A DNA stretch of 55,498 nucleotides from Gemmatimonadota bacterium. Its GTDB lineage: Bacteria; Gemmatimonadota; Gemmatimonadetes; Palauibacterales; KS3-K002. The DNA is taken from contig CP070812.1 of the NCBI GenBank assembly GCA_020344015.1, forward strand, positions 3,239,895 through 3,295,392, written 5' to 3'. Below are positions 29,677-39,932 of the stretch, in pieces. A model generated the notes under the pieces. It made no database searches. It had not been told where the DNA came from and saw only the letters and a list, made by a program, of their open reading frames with translations. Positions within the stretch are counted from its first letter, which is position 1. Every line of letters starts with the position of its first letter. The position numbers and the translations under genes are program-made.

Positions 29677-30726
29677 TCACATCCCCCGCAAAACCTCAAA
29701 TTCTCCCGGCATCAGAATCCCGCGCTCCGTGATGAACCCGGTCACGAGCTCCGCCGGCGTCACATCGAACGCGGCTCCGAACACCGGGACCGAGTCTGGC
29801 GCAGTCGGCCGCCCGAACGCGCCGCGCACTTCATCGCCGCCGCGCTCCTCGATGGGGATGTCGTCGCCGCCGGCCAGGCTGAAATCGAACGTGCTGGACG
29901 GCGCCGCCACGTAGAACGGAATAACGTGGTGCCGCGCCGCGATCGCCAGCCCGTAGGTCCCGATCTTGTTGGCGACGTCGCCATTGGCGGCGATCCGATC
30001 GGCACCCACGATCACGAGGTCGAGATCGAACCGCGACATCGCCGCCGCCGCCGCGTTGTCCGTGAGCACGAGTACATCCACGCCGGCGCGGCTCAGCTCC
30101 CACGCCGTGAGCCGGCTACCCTGCAACAGCGGACGCGTTTCGCCGGATAGGACACGAACTTTCAATCCCTGCTGGGCCGCCAAGTAGATCGGCGCGAGCG
30201 CGGTGCCGATGCCGCCCGTCGCCAGCGCGCCTGCGTTGCAGTGGGTCAGCACGGTCGACCCGTCGCGCAGCAGCGTCAGCCCGTGCTCGCCGATGCGCCG
30301 GCACATCTCGCGGTCCTCTTCGAGGATCGCGGTCGCTTCGCGGCGCATCGCATCCCAGGCCTCAGCGTTATCCGCATCAGCCTTTTCATCCGCCACCGCG
30401 GTCACCCGGTCCACCGCCCAAGCCAGGTTCGCGGCCGTCGGTCGGGCGCTGCGGATCCGCTCGGCTGACTCCGCCAATCGCGCCCGGAACGCCAACCCTG
30501 TGCCCTCGACGTACTGCCTGAGCGAGGCCACGAGCCCTATAGCACCAGCGATGCCGATGGCGGGAGCGCCGCGGACCCGGAGGCTCTGGATCGCCTCGAT
30601 CACGTCATCTACCTCGACGAGGTCGATTTCCTTGTACTCTGAAGGGAGCAAGGTCTGATCGATGATGCGGAGTGCATCGTCGTGCCAGCGGACCGCGCGC
30701 GGGACGTCGATCGACCTACTGGCCAC
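29677..30726 (-). CDS. mtnA: S-methyl-5-thioribose-1-phosphate isomerase
   Basis: A 349-aa enzyme of the methionine salvage pathway, converting methylthioribose 1-phosphate to methylthioribulose 1-phosphate. Family features are SLRVRGAPAIGIAGAIGLV, RPTAANLAWAVDRV, VLTHCNAGALATGGIGTALA (with the catalytic Cys), VLVLTDNAAAAAMSRF and IVGADRIAANGDVANKIGTY (with the catalytic Asp). This separates it from the eIF2B-like relatives. GTG 30726 overlaps the stop of the upstream unknown gene by 11 bases. No other mtn genes are visible. Confidence 0.95.
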   Translation of the reverse strand: MASRSIDVPRAVRWHDDALRIIDQTLLPSEYKEIDLVEVDDVIEAIQSLRVRGAPAIGIAGAIGLVASLRQYVEGTGLAFRARLAESAERIRSARPTAANLAWAVDRVTAVADEKADADNAEAWDAMRREATAILEEDREMCRRIGEHGLTLLRDGSTVLTHCNAGALATGGIGTALAPIYLAAQQGLKVRVLSGETRPLLQGSRLTAWELSRAGVDVLVLTDNAAAAAMSRFDLDLVIVGADRIAANGDVANKIGTYGLAIAARHHVIPFYVAAPSSTFDFSLAGGDDIPIEERGGDEVRGAFGRPTAPDSVPVFGAAFDVTPAELVTGFITERGILMPGEFEVLRGM

Positions 30727-31426
30727 TGCCGCCCTCGGTCTCTAGGGTTTCGTCGATGGCCCTCGAGGTGGCGTCCATGAGATCTCGCAACTTTGATCGG
30801 AAACGCTTCGTCGTGGTCTTGAAGATCGTCCGAGCCGTTAGGAACGCTCCGCCCAGGCACCCGGCTACCAGCGAGGTGATTCCGACCGCGGTGGTCGGTT
30901 CGGTGATCGCACCGATGATCCCTATCCCAAGGAGTCCGACCACTCCCGGCAAGAAGTATGTGAGTCCGCCAGCCGGCCCCCGGTTGGCCAGCACCCTGAC
31001 AACCGTCTGCCCCTCAAGAGGCGACACGGTCACGTGGATCAGACTCAACTCTCCCACCGTCTCCCATTCCAGCGAGCCGAGCACCTCGGTCACCTTGCCC
31101 TGGTGGCCTGTGACCCGGCGGATTGCATCCACCACTCGAGTAAGGCTGTCTCTCGAGATCTCGCCAGCCGCTGTGTATTGCATCTGATACAGGCTCGGTC
31201 CACCAAATAAGCGTACCAGGGCACCTTCGCCAGCAACCGGGTGTAAAACGGCCGCCCGTTCGACGCTTGCCGGGTCCAGTCCCATCTCCGCCGCGACTGC
31301 TTGAATCTCTTGCAGAGTGAGGCCTTCGCCGGACCCACCTCCGGTCCGGTGCTCTTCGAGCTCGAACGCTTTGCGCAGGATGAGCGCGAACTCGCTGTCA
31401 GAGTAGCGGCGATCTTCCTCCGACAT
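30716..31426 (-). CDS. Unknown membrane protein with a conserved-looking N-terminal helix
   Basis: A 236-aa protein I do not recognise. The first 60 residues (YSDSEFALILRKAFELEEHR, LTLQEIQAVAAEMGLDPASV) form a short helical module of the kind often found at the front of bacterial membrane or regulatory proteins, recalling SHOCT-like or helix-turn segments. A soluble middle part follows, then two adjacent membrane segments (GLTYFLPGVVGLLGIGIIGA and TTAVGITSLVAGCLGGAFL), then a basic and helical tail. It lies upstream of mtnA, overlapping it by 11 bases, which suggests co-expression but not a shared function. Confidence 0.6.
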   Translation of the reverse strand: MSEEDRRYSDSEFALILRKAFELEEHRTGGGSGEGLTLQEIQAVAAEMGLDPASVERAAVLHPVAGEGALVRLFGGPSLYQMQYTAAGEISRDSLTRVVDAIRRVTGHQGKVTEVLGSLEWETVGELSLIHVTVSPLEGQTVVRVLANRGPAGGLTYFLPGVVGLLGIGIIGAITEPTTAVGITSLVAGCLGGAFLTARTIFKTTTKRFRSKLRDLMDATSRAIDETLETEGGSGQ

Positions 31427-31474
31427 CCTGACCTCCCACCTGGAGATCTCGGCCGCTTCCGCCTTTCGTCGACT

Positions 31475-32068
31475 TCAGAAGGGCACGAGGCCGTGCCCGA
31501 AGGCGTATCGCCAACCGAAGCGGCGGAAAAGCTCCAGCAGTCTCTGGATCGGCAGCCCCATCACGTTGAAGTAGTCACCCTCGATGCGTTCGACGATGGC
31601 CGCGCCGAAGCCCTGAATTCCGTAGGCACCCGCCTTGTCCATCGGCTCTTCGGTCGCAACGTATTCTTCGCACTCCTCGTCATCAAGCGAACGGAACCAG
31701 ACGCGCGTGGTCTCCACCGCGCTTTCCACGCGCTCCGGCGTCGCCAGCGCGACGCCGGTATAGACCGTGTGCTCATCGCCCTTCAGACGGCACACCATCG
31801 CCACCGCCTCCTCCGGCGTGAGCGGCTTGCCCAGTATGTCGCCGCGATGGACGACCAAGGTATCGCAGCCGATGGCCAGGGCACCCGCTTCACGCTCCGC
31901 CTCCGCCTTGGCGCGCGCCAAGCGATGGGCGGCCTCGGCCGGATCCTCGCCGGGGGCCAGCGATTCGTCCACCCGCGGCACCCGCACCGCGTATTCCAGC
32001 CCGAGCCGCGCCAGCAGCTCGGCACGGCGCGGCGACCTGGAGGCGAGTATCAATCTCGGAGCTTCCAC
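31475..32068 (-). CDS. maf: Maf-family nucleoside triphosphate pyrophosphatase
   Basis: A 197-aa cytoplasmic enzyme that hydrolyses non-canonical or methylated nucleoside triphosphates to monophosphates. Visible are the N-terminal LILASRSPRRAELLARLG, DESLAPGEDPAEAAHRLARA, IGCDTLVVHRGDILGKP, VYTGVALATPERV, DKAGAYGIQGFGAAIVERIE and GDYFNVMGLPIQRL. GTG 32068 has GGGAG seven bases upstream and gives the normal length. The open frame extends to 32122, but without a ribosome site. It is divergent from the two-domain GNAT gene, with 164 bases between. Confidence 0.92.
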   Translation of the reverse strand: MEAPRLILASRSPRRAELLARLGLEYAVRVPRVDESLAPGEDPAEAAHRLARAKAEAEREAGALAIGCDTLVVHRGDILGKPLTPEEAVAMVCRLKGDEHTVYTGVALATPERVESAVETTRVWFRSLDDEECEEYVATEEPMDKAGAYGIQGFGAAIVERIEGDYFNVMGLPIQRLLELFRRFGWRYAFGHGLVPF

Positions 32069-32232
32069 GAACGATCTCCCTTCGAACGGCGAACAAGCTG
32101 GCCCCGCGCCCGGCCGTAGCACAACCCCAGCTTCGAGGGCGGGCCAGCATGTCCTTTCGCCGCCGGTTATTTCGCATCCCTTCTCAAGACGTTAGCAATC
32201 TCGAGTGATTACCCCGACACGGAGATATCGAG

Positions 32233-33057
32233 GTGACCACATACGGCGACGAGGCCCACCTGCGGCGGCTGGAGAGGACAGAGATCGCAGCCTGGATCGA
32301 CTTCTACCGAGCGGCATCGCCCGCCTCGGCAGCCGCCTGCGGACTCGGGATGCTCGAAAACGATGAGGCCGTCGCGGTACGTGCGACCGCCGCCGACGTG
32401 CTCGGGCTCAACAGGGCCATCGGGCTCGGCCTGGAGCGACCCGCTTCGGAGGCCGCTATCGAGAAGCTGGTCGAGTTCTTTGTCAGCGAACGAGCTCCTC
32501 GCTTCTTCGTCCAGGTGAGCCCATATGCGGATGCCGAAGCCGGCGAGCTGCTCTCCGCCCACGGGTTCCGGCATTACAACAACTGGGTCAAGCTCTACCG
32601 CGACACCTCGCCGCCTCCTTCGGTCGATACCGATCTGACGATCCGCCGGATAGCTCAGGATGAGGCGCCGGCCTTCGGGCGAATCGTCGCCGCCTGCTTC
32701 GATTGGCCCCAGCCGACGGCGTCCTGGGTGGCCGACATGGTCGGACGGGACGGCTGGCGCCACTACATGGCGTTCGATGGTGACACTCCCGCCGCCACGG
32801 CCGCGCTGTTCGTGAGCGACGGTCTCGGCTGGATCGACTTCGCGACGACGCTGCCGGAATACCGGGGTCGGGGAGCCCAAAGTGCGCTACTGGCGCAACG
32901 GATCCGGGACGCCGCGGAACTGGGCTGTGAGGGCCTGGTCGTCGAGACGGCGGAGGACAGGCCCGAGAAGCCGGCACCGTCGTTCCGCAATCAACTCAGG
33001 TTCGGGTTCGAGGTCGCCTACGTGCGCCCGAACTACATCTACGAGACAACCCCATGA
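32233..33057 (+). CDS. Two-domain GNAT acetyltransferase
   Basis: A 274-aa protein with two GNAT-like halves. The N-terminal half (ERTEIAAWIDFYRAA to LLSAHGFRHYNNWVKLYRD) looks eroded and lacks a clear acetyl-CoA loop. The C-terminal half from about residue 135 has LTIRRIAQDEAPAFGRIVA, DGDTPAATAALFVSDGLGWI, FATTLPEYRGRGAQSALLAQ (the R-G-x-G/A acetyl-CoA loop) and LVVETAEDRPEK. The start is GTG 32233 with GGAG eight bases upstream. No substrate can be named. Confidence 0.75.
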   Translation: MTTYGDEAHLRRLERTEIAAWIDFYRAASPASAAACGLGMLENDEAVAVRATAADVLGLNRAIGLGLERPASEAAIEKLVEFFVSERAPRFFVQVSPYADAEAGELLSAHGFRHYNNWVKLYRDTSPPPSVDTDLTIRRIAQDEAPAFGRIVAACFDWPQPTASWVADMVGRDGWRHYMAFDGDTPAATAALFVSDGLGWIDFATTLPEYRGRGAQSALLAQRIRDAAELGCEGLVVETAEDRPEKPAPSFRNQLRFGFEVAYVRPNYIYETTP

Positions 33058-33097
33058 GCGGCCCACACGAAGATGACACGTGCCGGGCGCAGAACCC

Positions 33098-33592
33098 TCA
33101 CAACTTCGCCCTGAGATACCTCAGAAGTCCGAATGCGAAATTGAATCTCGGCACCCGCTTCACGTACGCCGCGTACTCGGCGCCTAGTTGCCCGGCGCAG
33201 AATCGCTCTTCTGCGAGCGCCTGCAGGTAGAAGAACGCGACAGCCACCCCTGCGGAGATCCAGCTAATGATGTTCTGCGTGCGCATCGCAAAGCCCAACG
33301 CTAACAGAGCGTAGCCGACGTACTGCGGATGTCTCACGACGCCGTAGACGCCGCGATCCACAACCCTGGTCGTGCAGAAGTAACTCTGCCCCGTCTCGGT
33401 CCGCCCATGCTTCTTCAAGAGAAAGAACGGCGGAACGAAGAAGAACGGTGCCAGGAGGAGAAGGACGACGCCGGCTATGCGGAGGCCGCTGTTCGCGCCG
33501 CGCTCGACGACCAAGTCGGCCAAGAAGGTCGCGACCGTCGCGATCCCGGCGACCCACCAGAGCGCTCGTGGCCGCTTGTCTTCCGAGCTCAT
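33098..33592 (-). CDS. ICMT/PEMT-like integral membrane methyltransferase family protein
   Basis: A 164-aa membrane protein with four hydrophobic segments. The conserved block VVDRGVYGVVRHPQYVGYAL (RHP-x-Y-x-G-Y) and the following LAEERFCAGQLGAEYAAYVK (the EER..L...Y..Y pattern) place it in the isoprenylcysteine carboxyl methyltransferase / phospholipid methyltransferase-like superfamily. Bacterial members methylate varied or unknown lipids and small molecules. It converges on the GNAT gene upstream on the plus strand. The secreted unknown protein lies 51 bases before its start. Confidence 0.82.
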   Translation of the reverse strand: MSSEDKRPRALWWVAGIATVATFLADLVVERGANSGLRIAGVVLLLLAPFFFVPPFFLLKKHGRTETGQSYFCTTRVVDRGVYGVVRHPQYVGYALLALGFAMRTQNIISWISAGVAVAFFYLQALAEERFCAGQLGAEYAAYVKRVPRFNFAFGLLRYLRAKL

Positions 33593-33643
33593 GCGTCTTT
33601 CGCTGCTGCGTTTCGGCGGCCTGGCCGCCGGACGGTGCGATCG

Positions 33644-34879
33644 CTAGAACTTCCGTATGAGCACGTCGTCGCGTGGCAGGCGAGCGAGCTCCAACCCTCT
33701 CAACACGTGACCGACGGCGGCGACGTAACGGTCCGACCGTTGCTCCACATCGTCGTACAGCGTGAGCGAGCGGTTGCTGAAGAAGTACTCCTCCGAGCGG
33801 ACATTGAGCTCTGTGACCCTGAGCGGACCACCCGGCTCTCTGGAGAGGACCAGCTCGCCGGCGGCACGTACCGGCTCGCCGTGGGCGAGCAGGGCGTGCG
33901 TGACAGCGGCACCGCCCATGTCGAAACCGGACATCGACATTCGCGCGACCCTTATCACGCCGTATCGATCGGCAACGTAGGAATAGCGACCCGGCCGCAG
34001 GCTCGACATTGAAGCCGGCGCCAGGACAGGGTATCCGAGCCAGCTGCCACCCGACGTCTCGTAATCGCGGTAGCGGTGTTGGAGTGCCACCTCGGTGTCC
34101 TTGTTGATGAAGAGCACGGGGTCTGCCTGTTCTTCGACCCAGCCGATGAGCGACGGACCGGGTACGAACCCATACACGTCGCGCACCGCATCACCCATGC
34201 TGAAGGCGCGGTTCTCATCGAGCAGACGATCGTACCCCTCGCGGTCACGGATGACCGGTTCCGGCGGCTGATCGTAGAACTCGTACGAGGGGTCTAGGCC
34301 GTACTCGATCGCCTGCGGCGGCCCCTCTGTGGCGAGCCCGCTGTCTGCCATCACCAGGTGGCGGGCGACGGCGGTGCTGTATCGGGCCACCGGTCCGGCC
34401 ACCGAATCGGTGATCCCCGCGACCTGGGCGCGCTGCGCCCACAGCAGCCAGCGGTGCTCCCGGACCGTGAAGACCTGCACGAATACTCGCTCGCCGACGA
34501 TCGTGCCATCGAGGAACCGACCGGTATAGCCGGGCGGCAACACGTGGGCGAGCGTGTCCGACGGCTGCAGCTCCTCCAGGGCGACGCCGCCGGTCGGAAC
34601 CCAGAGGCGTCGGGTCACGCGTTCGGAGGCCCTTAGGTCGGGGGCAACAATGCGTAGCGTGGAGCGAACCAGGTCGGTGGTATCGGGCAGGTCGGCGCCG
34701 AGGTCGATCGGCCCCAGAACGAAGTAGCCGGAATCGGTAGGCAGGTGGCGGTTGAGTGCGGCCACCGCTGCCAGTTGCCAACTGGACGGCTCCTCGTAGG
34801 TAACGGCGTTGGGGTCCCAACTGACCTGGGCGAAGGCCAGCGAGGTAGCGAAGAGCGCGGCGATCGCGACGACCGTCAT
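33644..34879 (-). CDS. Exported protein of unknown function
   Basis: I do not recognise this protein (about 411 aa). A signal peptide is clear (MTVVAIAALFATSLAFAQ), and the rest has the composition of an exported protein with many Tyr, Trp and Pro residues (SSWQLAAVAALNRHLPTDS, YGLDPSYEFYDQPPEPVIR, SGGSWLGYPVLAPASM). The open frame reaches back to 34921, but the extra residues (NGSPSPSPSSSPS) are encoded by a GGCGAT-type hexamer repeat. I therefore prefer ATG 34879. dtd lies upstream on the same strand. No catalytic motif is visible to me. Confidence 0.68.
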   Translation of the reverse strand: MTVVAIAALFATSLAFAQVSWDPNAVTYEEPSSWQLAAVAALNRHLPTDSGYFVLGPIDLGADLPDTTDLVRSTLRIVAPDLRASERVTRRLWVPTGGVALEELQPSDTLAHVLPPGYTGRFLDGTIVGERVFVQVFTVREHRWLLWAQRAQVAGITDSVAGPVARYSTAVARHLVMADSGLATEGPPQAIEYGLDPSYEFYDQPPEPVIRDREGYDRLLDENRAFSMGDAVRDVYGFVPGPSLIGWVEEQADPVLFINKDTEVALQHRYRDYETSGGSWLGYPVLAPASMSSLRPGRYSYVADRYGVIRVARMSMSGFDMGGAAVTHALLAHGEPVRAAGELVLSREPGGPLRVTELNVRSEEYFFSNRSLTLYDDVEQRSDRYVAAVGHVLRGLELARLPRDDVLIRKF

Positions 34880-34914
34880 CGATGGCGATGACGATGGCGA
34901 TGGCGATGGCGATC
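34880..34914. repeat. GGCGAT hexamer repeat before the exported-protein gene
   Basis: About six copies of GATGGC or close variants (GATGGCGATGACGATGGCG, then ATGGCGATGGCGATCC) lie between dtd and the exported protein. If translated on the minus strand, they encode a Ser-Pro run in front of the signal peptide. The unit is the same as at 29601-29665 and 42602-42675. Confidence 0.75.
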
Positions 34915-34925
34915 CGTTCACGGGT

Positions 34926-35366
34926 TCAATCCCTCTCGATGATCAGTGTCACGGGTCCGTCGTTTACGAGGTCGACCTCCATCAGGGCACCGAACGATCC
35001 CGTGGCAACCGGGATAGTCCCCTGCCGCAGAATGTCGACGAAACGGTCGTATAGCCGTTCCGCCTCCTCGGGCTCGGCTGCGTCGACGAAGGAGGGGCGA
35101 CGTCCTTTCCGGACATCACCGTACAGAGTGAACTGTGACACGACGAGCAGCTCGCCGCTGATCTCGTCGATCGGCAGGTTCATCTTCCCCTCGGCATCGG
35201 GGAAGAGGCGCAGCCCGCGTATCTTGTCGGCCATCCAGCGCAGCTGTTCGTCGGAGTCCCCATGCCGGAAGCCGACCAGCAGCAGGAAGCCGCGCCCTAT
35301 GGCGCCTAAGGTCCCTCCGTCGCTACGCACCTCTGCCCGTGCGACACGCTGCAAGACAACTCGCAT
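34926..35366 (-). CDS. dtd: D-aminoacyl-tRNA deacylase
   Basis: A 146-aa homodimeric editing enzyme that frees tRNAs from mischarged D-amino acids and glycine. Visible are MRVVLQRVARAEVRSDG, LLLVGFRHGDSDEQLRWMAD, LLVVSQFTLYGDVRKGRRPS (the SQFTLYGD active-site motif) and the C-terminal VDLVNDGPVTLIIERD, with the cross-subunit N-D-G-P-V-T motif. The length is exactly that of the family. ATG 35366 is the first residue of the conserved N-terminus. Confidence 0.96.
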   Translation of the reverse strand: MRVVLQRVARAEVRSDGGTLGAIGRGFLLLVGFRHGDSDEQLRWMADKIRGLRLFPDAEGKMNLPIDEISGELLVVSQFTLYGDVRKGRRPSFVDAAEPEEAERLYDRFVDILRQGTIPVATGSFGALMEVDLVNDGPVTLIIERD

Positions 35367-35446
35367 GGGGGTGGAAGTTGGGCGGGTCCCCTAGCTTCGC
35401 GCAACTGTCGTGGAGGGTCGGGCGTGGAGGCGGTGTGCGAAACGGT

Positions 35447-35477
35447 GAGCGGTGGCCGGCCACCGGCTACCGGCCGT
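35447..35477. repeat. TACCGGCCACCGG-type repeat at the permease stop
   Basis: The sequence GGTGGCCGGCCACCGGCTAC plus CGGCC ends at the stop codon of the orphan permease. It contains a perfect 14-base palindrome, GGTGGCCGGCCACC. It is the same family as the blocks at 18938-19065, 38008-38078 and 55176-55235. Confidence 0.7.
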
Positions 35478-37876
35478 CACTCCGACTGCAGCACGGTCAC
35501 CGGATCAACCCGCACCGCACGCCAAGCGGGGAGCAGGCAGGCGACGGCGGCTACCGCCGCGAACAGGAGGCTCACAACCACGAAGGTCGCGGGGTCGGTG
35601 GGCGCGACCTGAAAGAGCATGCGTTCCAGGAGTCGCGATGCGCCTATGGCGCCGAACAACCCGACGCCGATCCCGATGGCCACCAGCAGCAGACCGTTTC
35701 TCAGCATCATCTCAGTGATGTCGCTCGGCTTGGCACCGAGCGCCATGCGCACTCCGATCTCGCGGCGACTCTCAACAACCGTCTGCGCCAGCACGCCATA
35801 GAGGCCGACGACGGCCAGAAGCACTGCGATACCGGCAAAGATCGCCAGGGCGACGGTCCTAACCCGCCGCGTGAGCTGCGATCGCGAGAGGAAACCTTCC
35901 ATCGCGATCAATTCGGGGTCGGGGATATCCGGGTCCAGGCTCCAGATCGTGGACCGCAGCGCACCAGCCAGCGATTCCGCCCGGCCGGAAGACCGGACCA
36001 CCAATCCCATGTCGAGGTAGGTGATCTGGGCATAGGAGCCGTACATGGCGGGGAATCGTCGATCGCCCAGACCGCCGGTGAGGACATCGCCCACGACGCC
36101 AACGACCTCGAACGTATACTCGTAGTCCATCACGACCTGTCGGCCGATAGGCTCGCGCCCTCTGAATATCGAGTCGACGAACGCCTGGTTGACGACGAAG
36201 ACCAGTGGCGAGCCTTGTACATCGGTCGCCTCGATGTCACGACCCGCGTATAATGGGATTCCCATCGCCTCGAAGTACCCTGGCTGTACGGCCCTATAGT
36301 ACGCCGATCGAGTGTCGACCATACTGACCGGCGGGTCCTCCGCATCGTAGACGGGCTCATTGTTCCCAGGCTGCCTGATCGGGATCTGGCTGATCAGGCC
36401 GACACTCTGCACCTCCGGGACCGCCTCGAGCCGTGCGCTGAGCTCCGTATAGAACTGGATCCGCCGGTCCCTCTCGCCGTACTTGTCTCGCGGCAGCTGG
36501 ATCTCCGCGGTAGCGAGATTCGTCGAATCGAAACCGAGATCGACGCTCATCAGGCTCGCCAGACTTCGGATCAGCAACCCGGCCCCGATGAGCAGGACAA
36601 TCGAGACCGCTACCTGAAAGACGACGAGTCCGCGCCGGAATCTGACGCCGCCGCGGTCGGTCGTCCTTGCGCTCGATTTGAGGTTTTGTGCCAGGTCGCC
36701 GCGCGACGCTTGCCAGGCCGGGAAGGTCCCGAAGACGAGACCCGTTAGCAGCGACACGGCCACAACGAAGAACAGGACCTTGAGCGAGAGACCCGGCTCC
36801 CAAACCGCCGAACCTCCCACTTCCGTGAGCTGCAGCAATAGTGGCTGCAGCCACTCGGCCAAAAGAACTCCCAGCAGACCGGCGACTCCGGCGAGCAGCA
36901 GGCTCTCAGTCAGCAGTTGCCGGGCGATGCGGGCGCCCGAGGCGCCGAGCGCGCCTCGCACCGAGAGCTCCGTGCGCCGGGCCGTGCCGCGGGCGAGCAA
37001 CAGACTGGCCACGTTGCCGCAGGCGATGAGGAGCACAAGCGCCACCGCCACCTGGAGCATGAACAGGCTCTCACGGTAGTTCTCGGTCCACGCCTCCTGC
37101 AGGTTCGTCAGCTTGAGGCCGACATCCCGATTGGTGTCGGGGTACTCCGCTGCCAACTGGGCGGAGATGACGTCCACCTCGCTCTGCGCCTGAGCCAGCG
37201 ACACGCCAGGCCCTAGTCGGCCGACCACGCTCCAATTGTTCTTGCCGCGCTCGGCGATGAATGGGTCGTCGCGCCGCATCGGCACCCAGAAGTCCACTTC
37301 GTATCTGAAATGGAAACCCCTCGGCATCACGCCGACGATCTCCGCCGTGATTCCGTCGACTCTCACGGCCCGGCCGATTACATCCGTGTCTCCGCCGAAC
37401 TGCCCCTGCCAGTATCCGTAGCTGACGATCGCCACGAGCTGCGCGGTTTCGAGCTCGTCCTCGGCGCTGAACCCTCGGCCGATCCGGGGTGCGACGCGCA
37501 GCGCGGGGAATACTTCGTGGCTGACGACGAGGCCCTGCACCCGTTCCGGTCTCTCGACCCCGGTGACCACCAACGTGCGTGGGAAGCCGGAGAAAGCGGC
37601 GAACTGCTCGAATGAGGTGGCTCGGTCCCGATAATCCCAGTAGTCGAGGGCCGAGACCCAGGCACGCACCCTGCCCTCGAAACTCGACTGGCCGAAAAAG
37701 AGCTGCTCGGCGTCCGGGTAAGGCAGCGACCGTATCACGGCAGCGTCGATGACGCTGAATACTGCGACGTTGGCGCCGATCCCGATCGCCAAAATGAGGA
37801 CGATCACGGCGGTCAGCCCACTGGCCTTGAGCAGCGATCGGCTGCCGTGCCGGATGTCTTGCCAGATACCGACCAT
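35477..37876 (-). CDS. Orphan MacB/FtsX-type ABC permease (ADOP-like)
   Basis: A 799-aa membrane protein with the duplicated layout of the large orphan permeases common in Acidobacteriota and relatives. The first unit starts with a membrane segment (GLTAVIVLILAIGIGANVAV, FSVIDAAVIRSLPYPDAEQL), then a MacB-type periplasmic core, then three FtsX membrane segments. The second unit repeats this from about residue 400 and ends TVALAIFAGIAVLLAVVGLY, RREIGVRMALGAKPSDI, RAVRVDPVTVLQSE. No ATP-binding gene is adjacent. ATG 37876 has GGAGG eight bases upstream; GTG 37900 is less likely. The substrate is unknown. Confidence 0.87.
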   Translation of the reverse strand: MVGIWQDIRHGSRSLLKASGLTAVIVLILAIGIGANVAVFSVIDAAVIRSLPYPDAEQLFFGQSSFEGRVRAWVSALDYWDYRDRATSFEQFAAFSGFPRTLVVTGVERPERVQGLVVSHEVFPALRVAPRIGRGFSAEDELETAQLVAIVSYGYWQGQFGGDTDVIGRAVRVDGITAEIVGVMPRGFHFRYEVDFWVPMRRDDPFIAERGKNNWSVVGRLGPGVSLAQAQSEVDVISAQLAAEYPDTNRDVGLKLTNLQEAWTENYRESLFMLQVAVALVLLIACGNVASLLLARGTARRTELSVRGALGASGARIARQLLTESLLLAGVAGLLGVLLAEWLQPLLLQLTEVGGSAVWEPGLSLKVLFFVVAVSLLTGLVFGTFPAWQASRGDLAQNLKSSARTTDRGGVRFRRGLVVFQVAVSIVLLIGAGLLIRSLASLMSVDLGFDSTNLATAEIQLPRDKYGERDRRIQFYTELSARLEAVPEVQSVGLISQIPIRQPGNNEPVYDAEDPPVSMVDTRSAYYRAVQPGYFEAMGIPLYAGRDIEATDVQGSPLVFVVNQAFVDSIFRGREPIGRQVVMDYEYTFEVVGVVGDVLTGGLGDRRFPAMYGSYAQITYLDMGLVVRSSGRAESLAGALRSTIWSLDPDIPDPELIAMEGFLSRSQLTRRVRTVALAIFAGIAVLLAVVGLYGVLAQTVVESRREIGVRMALGAKPSDITEMMLRNGLLLVAIGIGVGLFGAIGASRLLERMLFQVAPTDPATFVVVSLLFAAVAAVACLLPAWRAVRVDPVTVLQSE

Positions 37877-38007
37877 ACGCTGAACCTCCCGCCGGCTCAC
37901 TGGGCAAGCGCCATGCCCACGTTATTGGCTTGCAGACTAGCGGTTACTAGGGTCAGGCGCCAAAGGTGTGTTCACCTCTGGGAAGGGGGGTGCCGGAACC
38001 GGACACA

Positions 38008-38078
38008 CGGTGGCCGGTAGCCAGTGCGCCAGTGGCCAGTTGACCGTTCCCCAGTTACCGGCCACCGGCTACTGGCAT
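38008..38078. repeat. TACCGGCCACCGG-type inverted repeat after the glmS stop
   Basis: CGGTGGCCGGTAGCCAGTGC near 38006 and ACCGGCCACCGGCTACTGG near 38057 are near-perfect inverted copies, with a looser CAGTGGCCAGTTGACC between them. A large hairpin is possible in the glmS mRNA tail, before the permease gene. The block lies just downstream of the glmS stop (38086) on the minus strand. The lack of a T-tract argues against a simple intrinsic terminator. Confidence 0.7.
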
Positions 38079-38085
38079 ACCGGGT

Positions 38086-39915
<1,830 letters not shown>

Positions 39916-39932
39916 CTACGCACCCGCGTTCC

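Noticed and set aside
38008..38078. Intrinsic terminator after glmS.
   Set aside because: The inverted repeat is strong but lacks a T-tract, and the same element occurs at other gene ends, so it is listed as a repeat.
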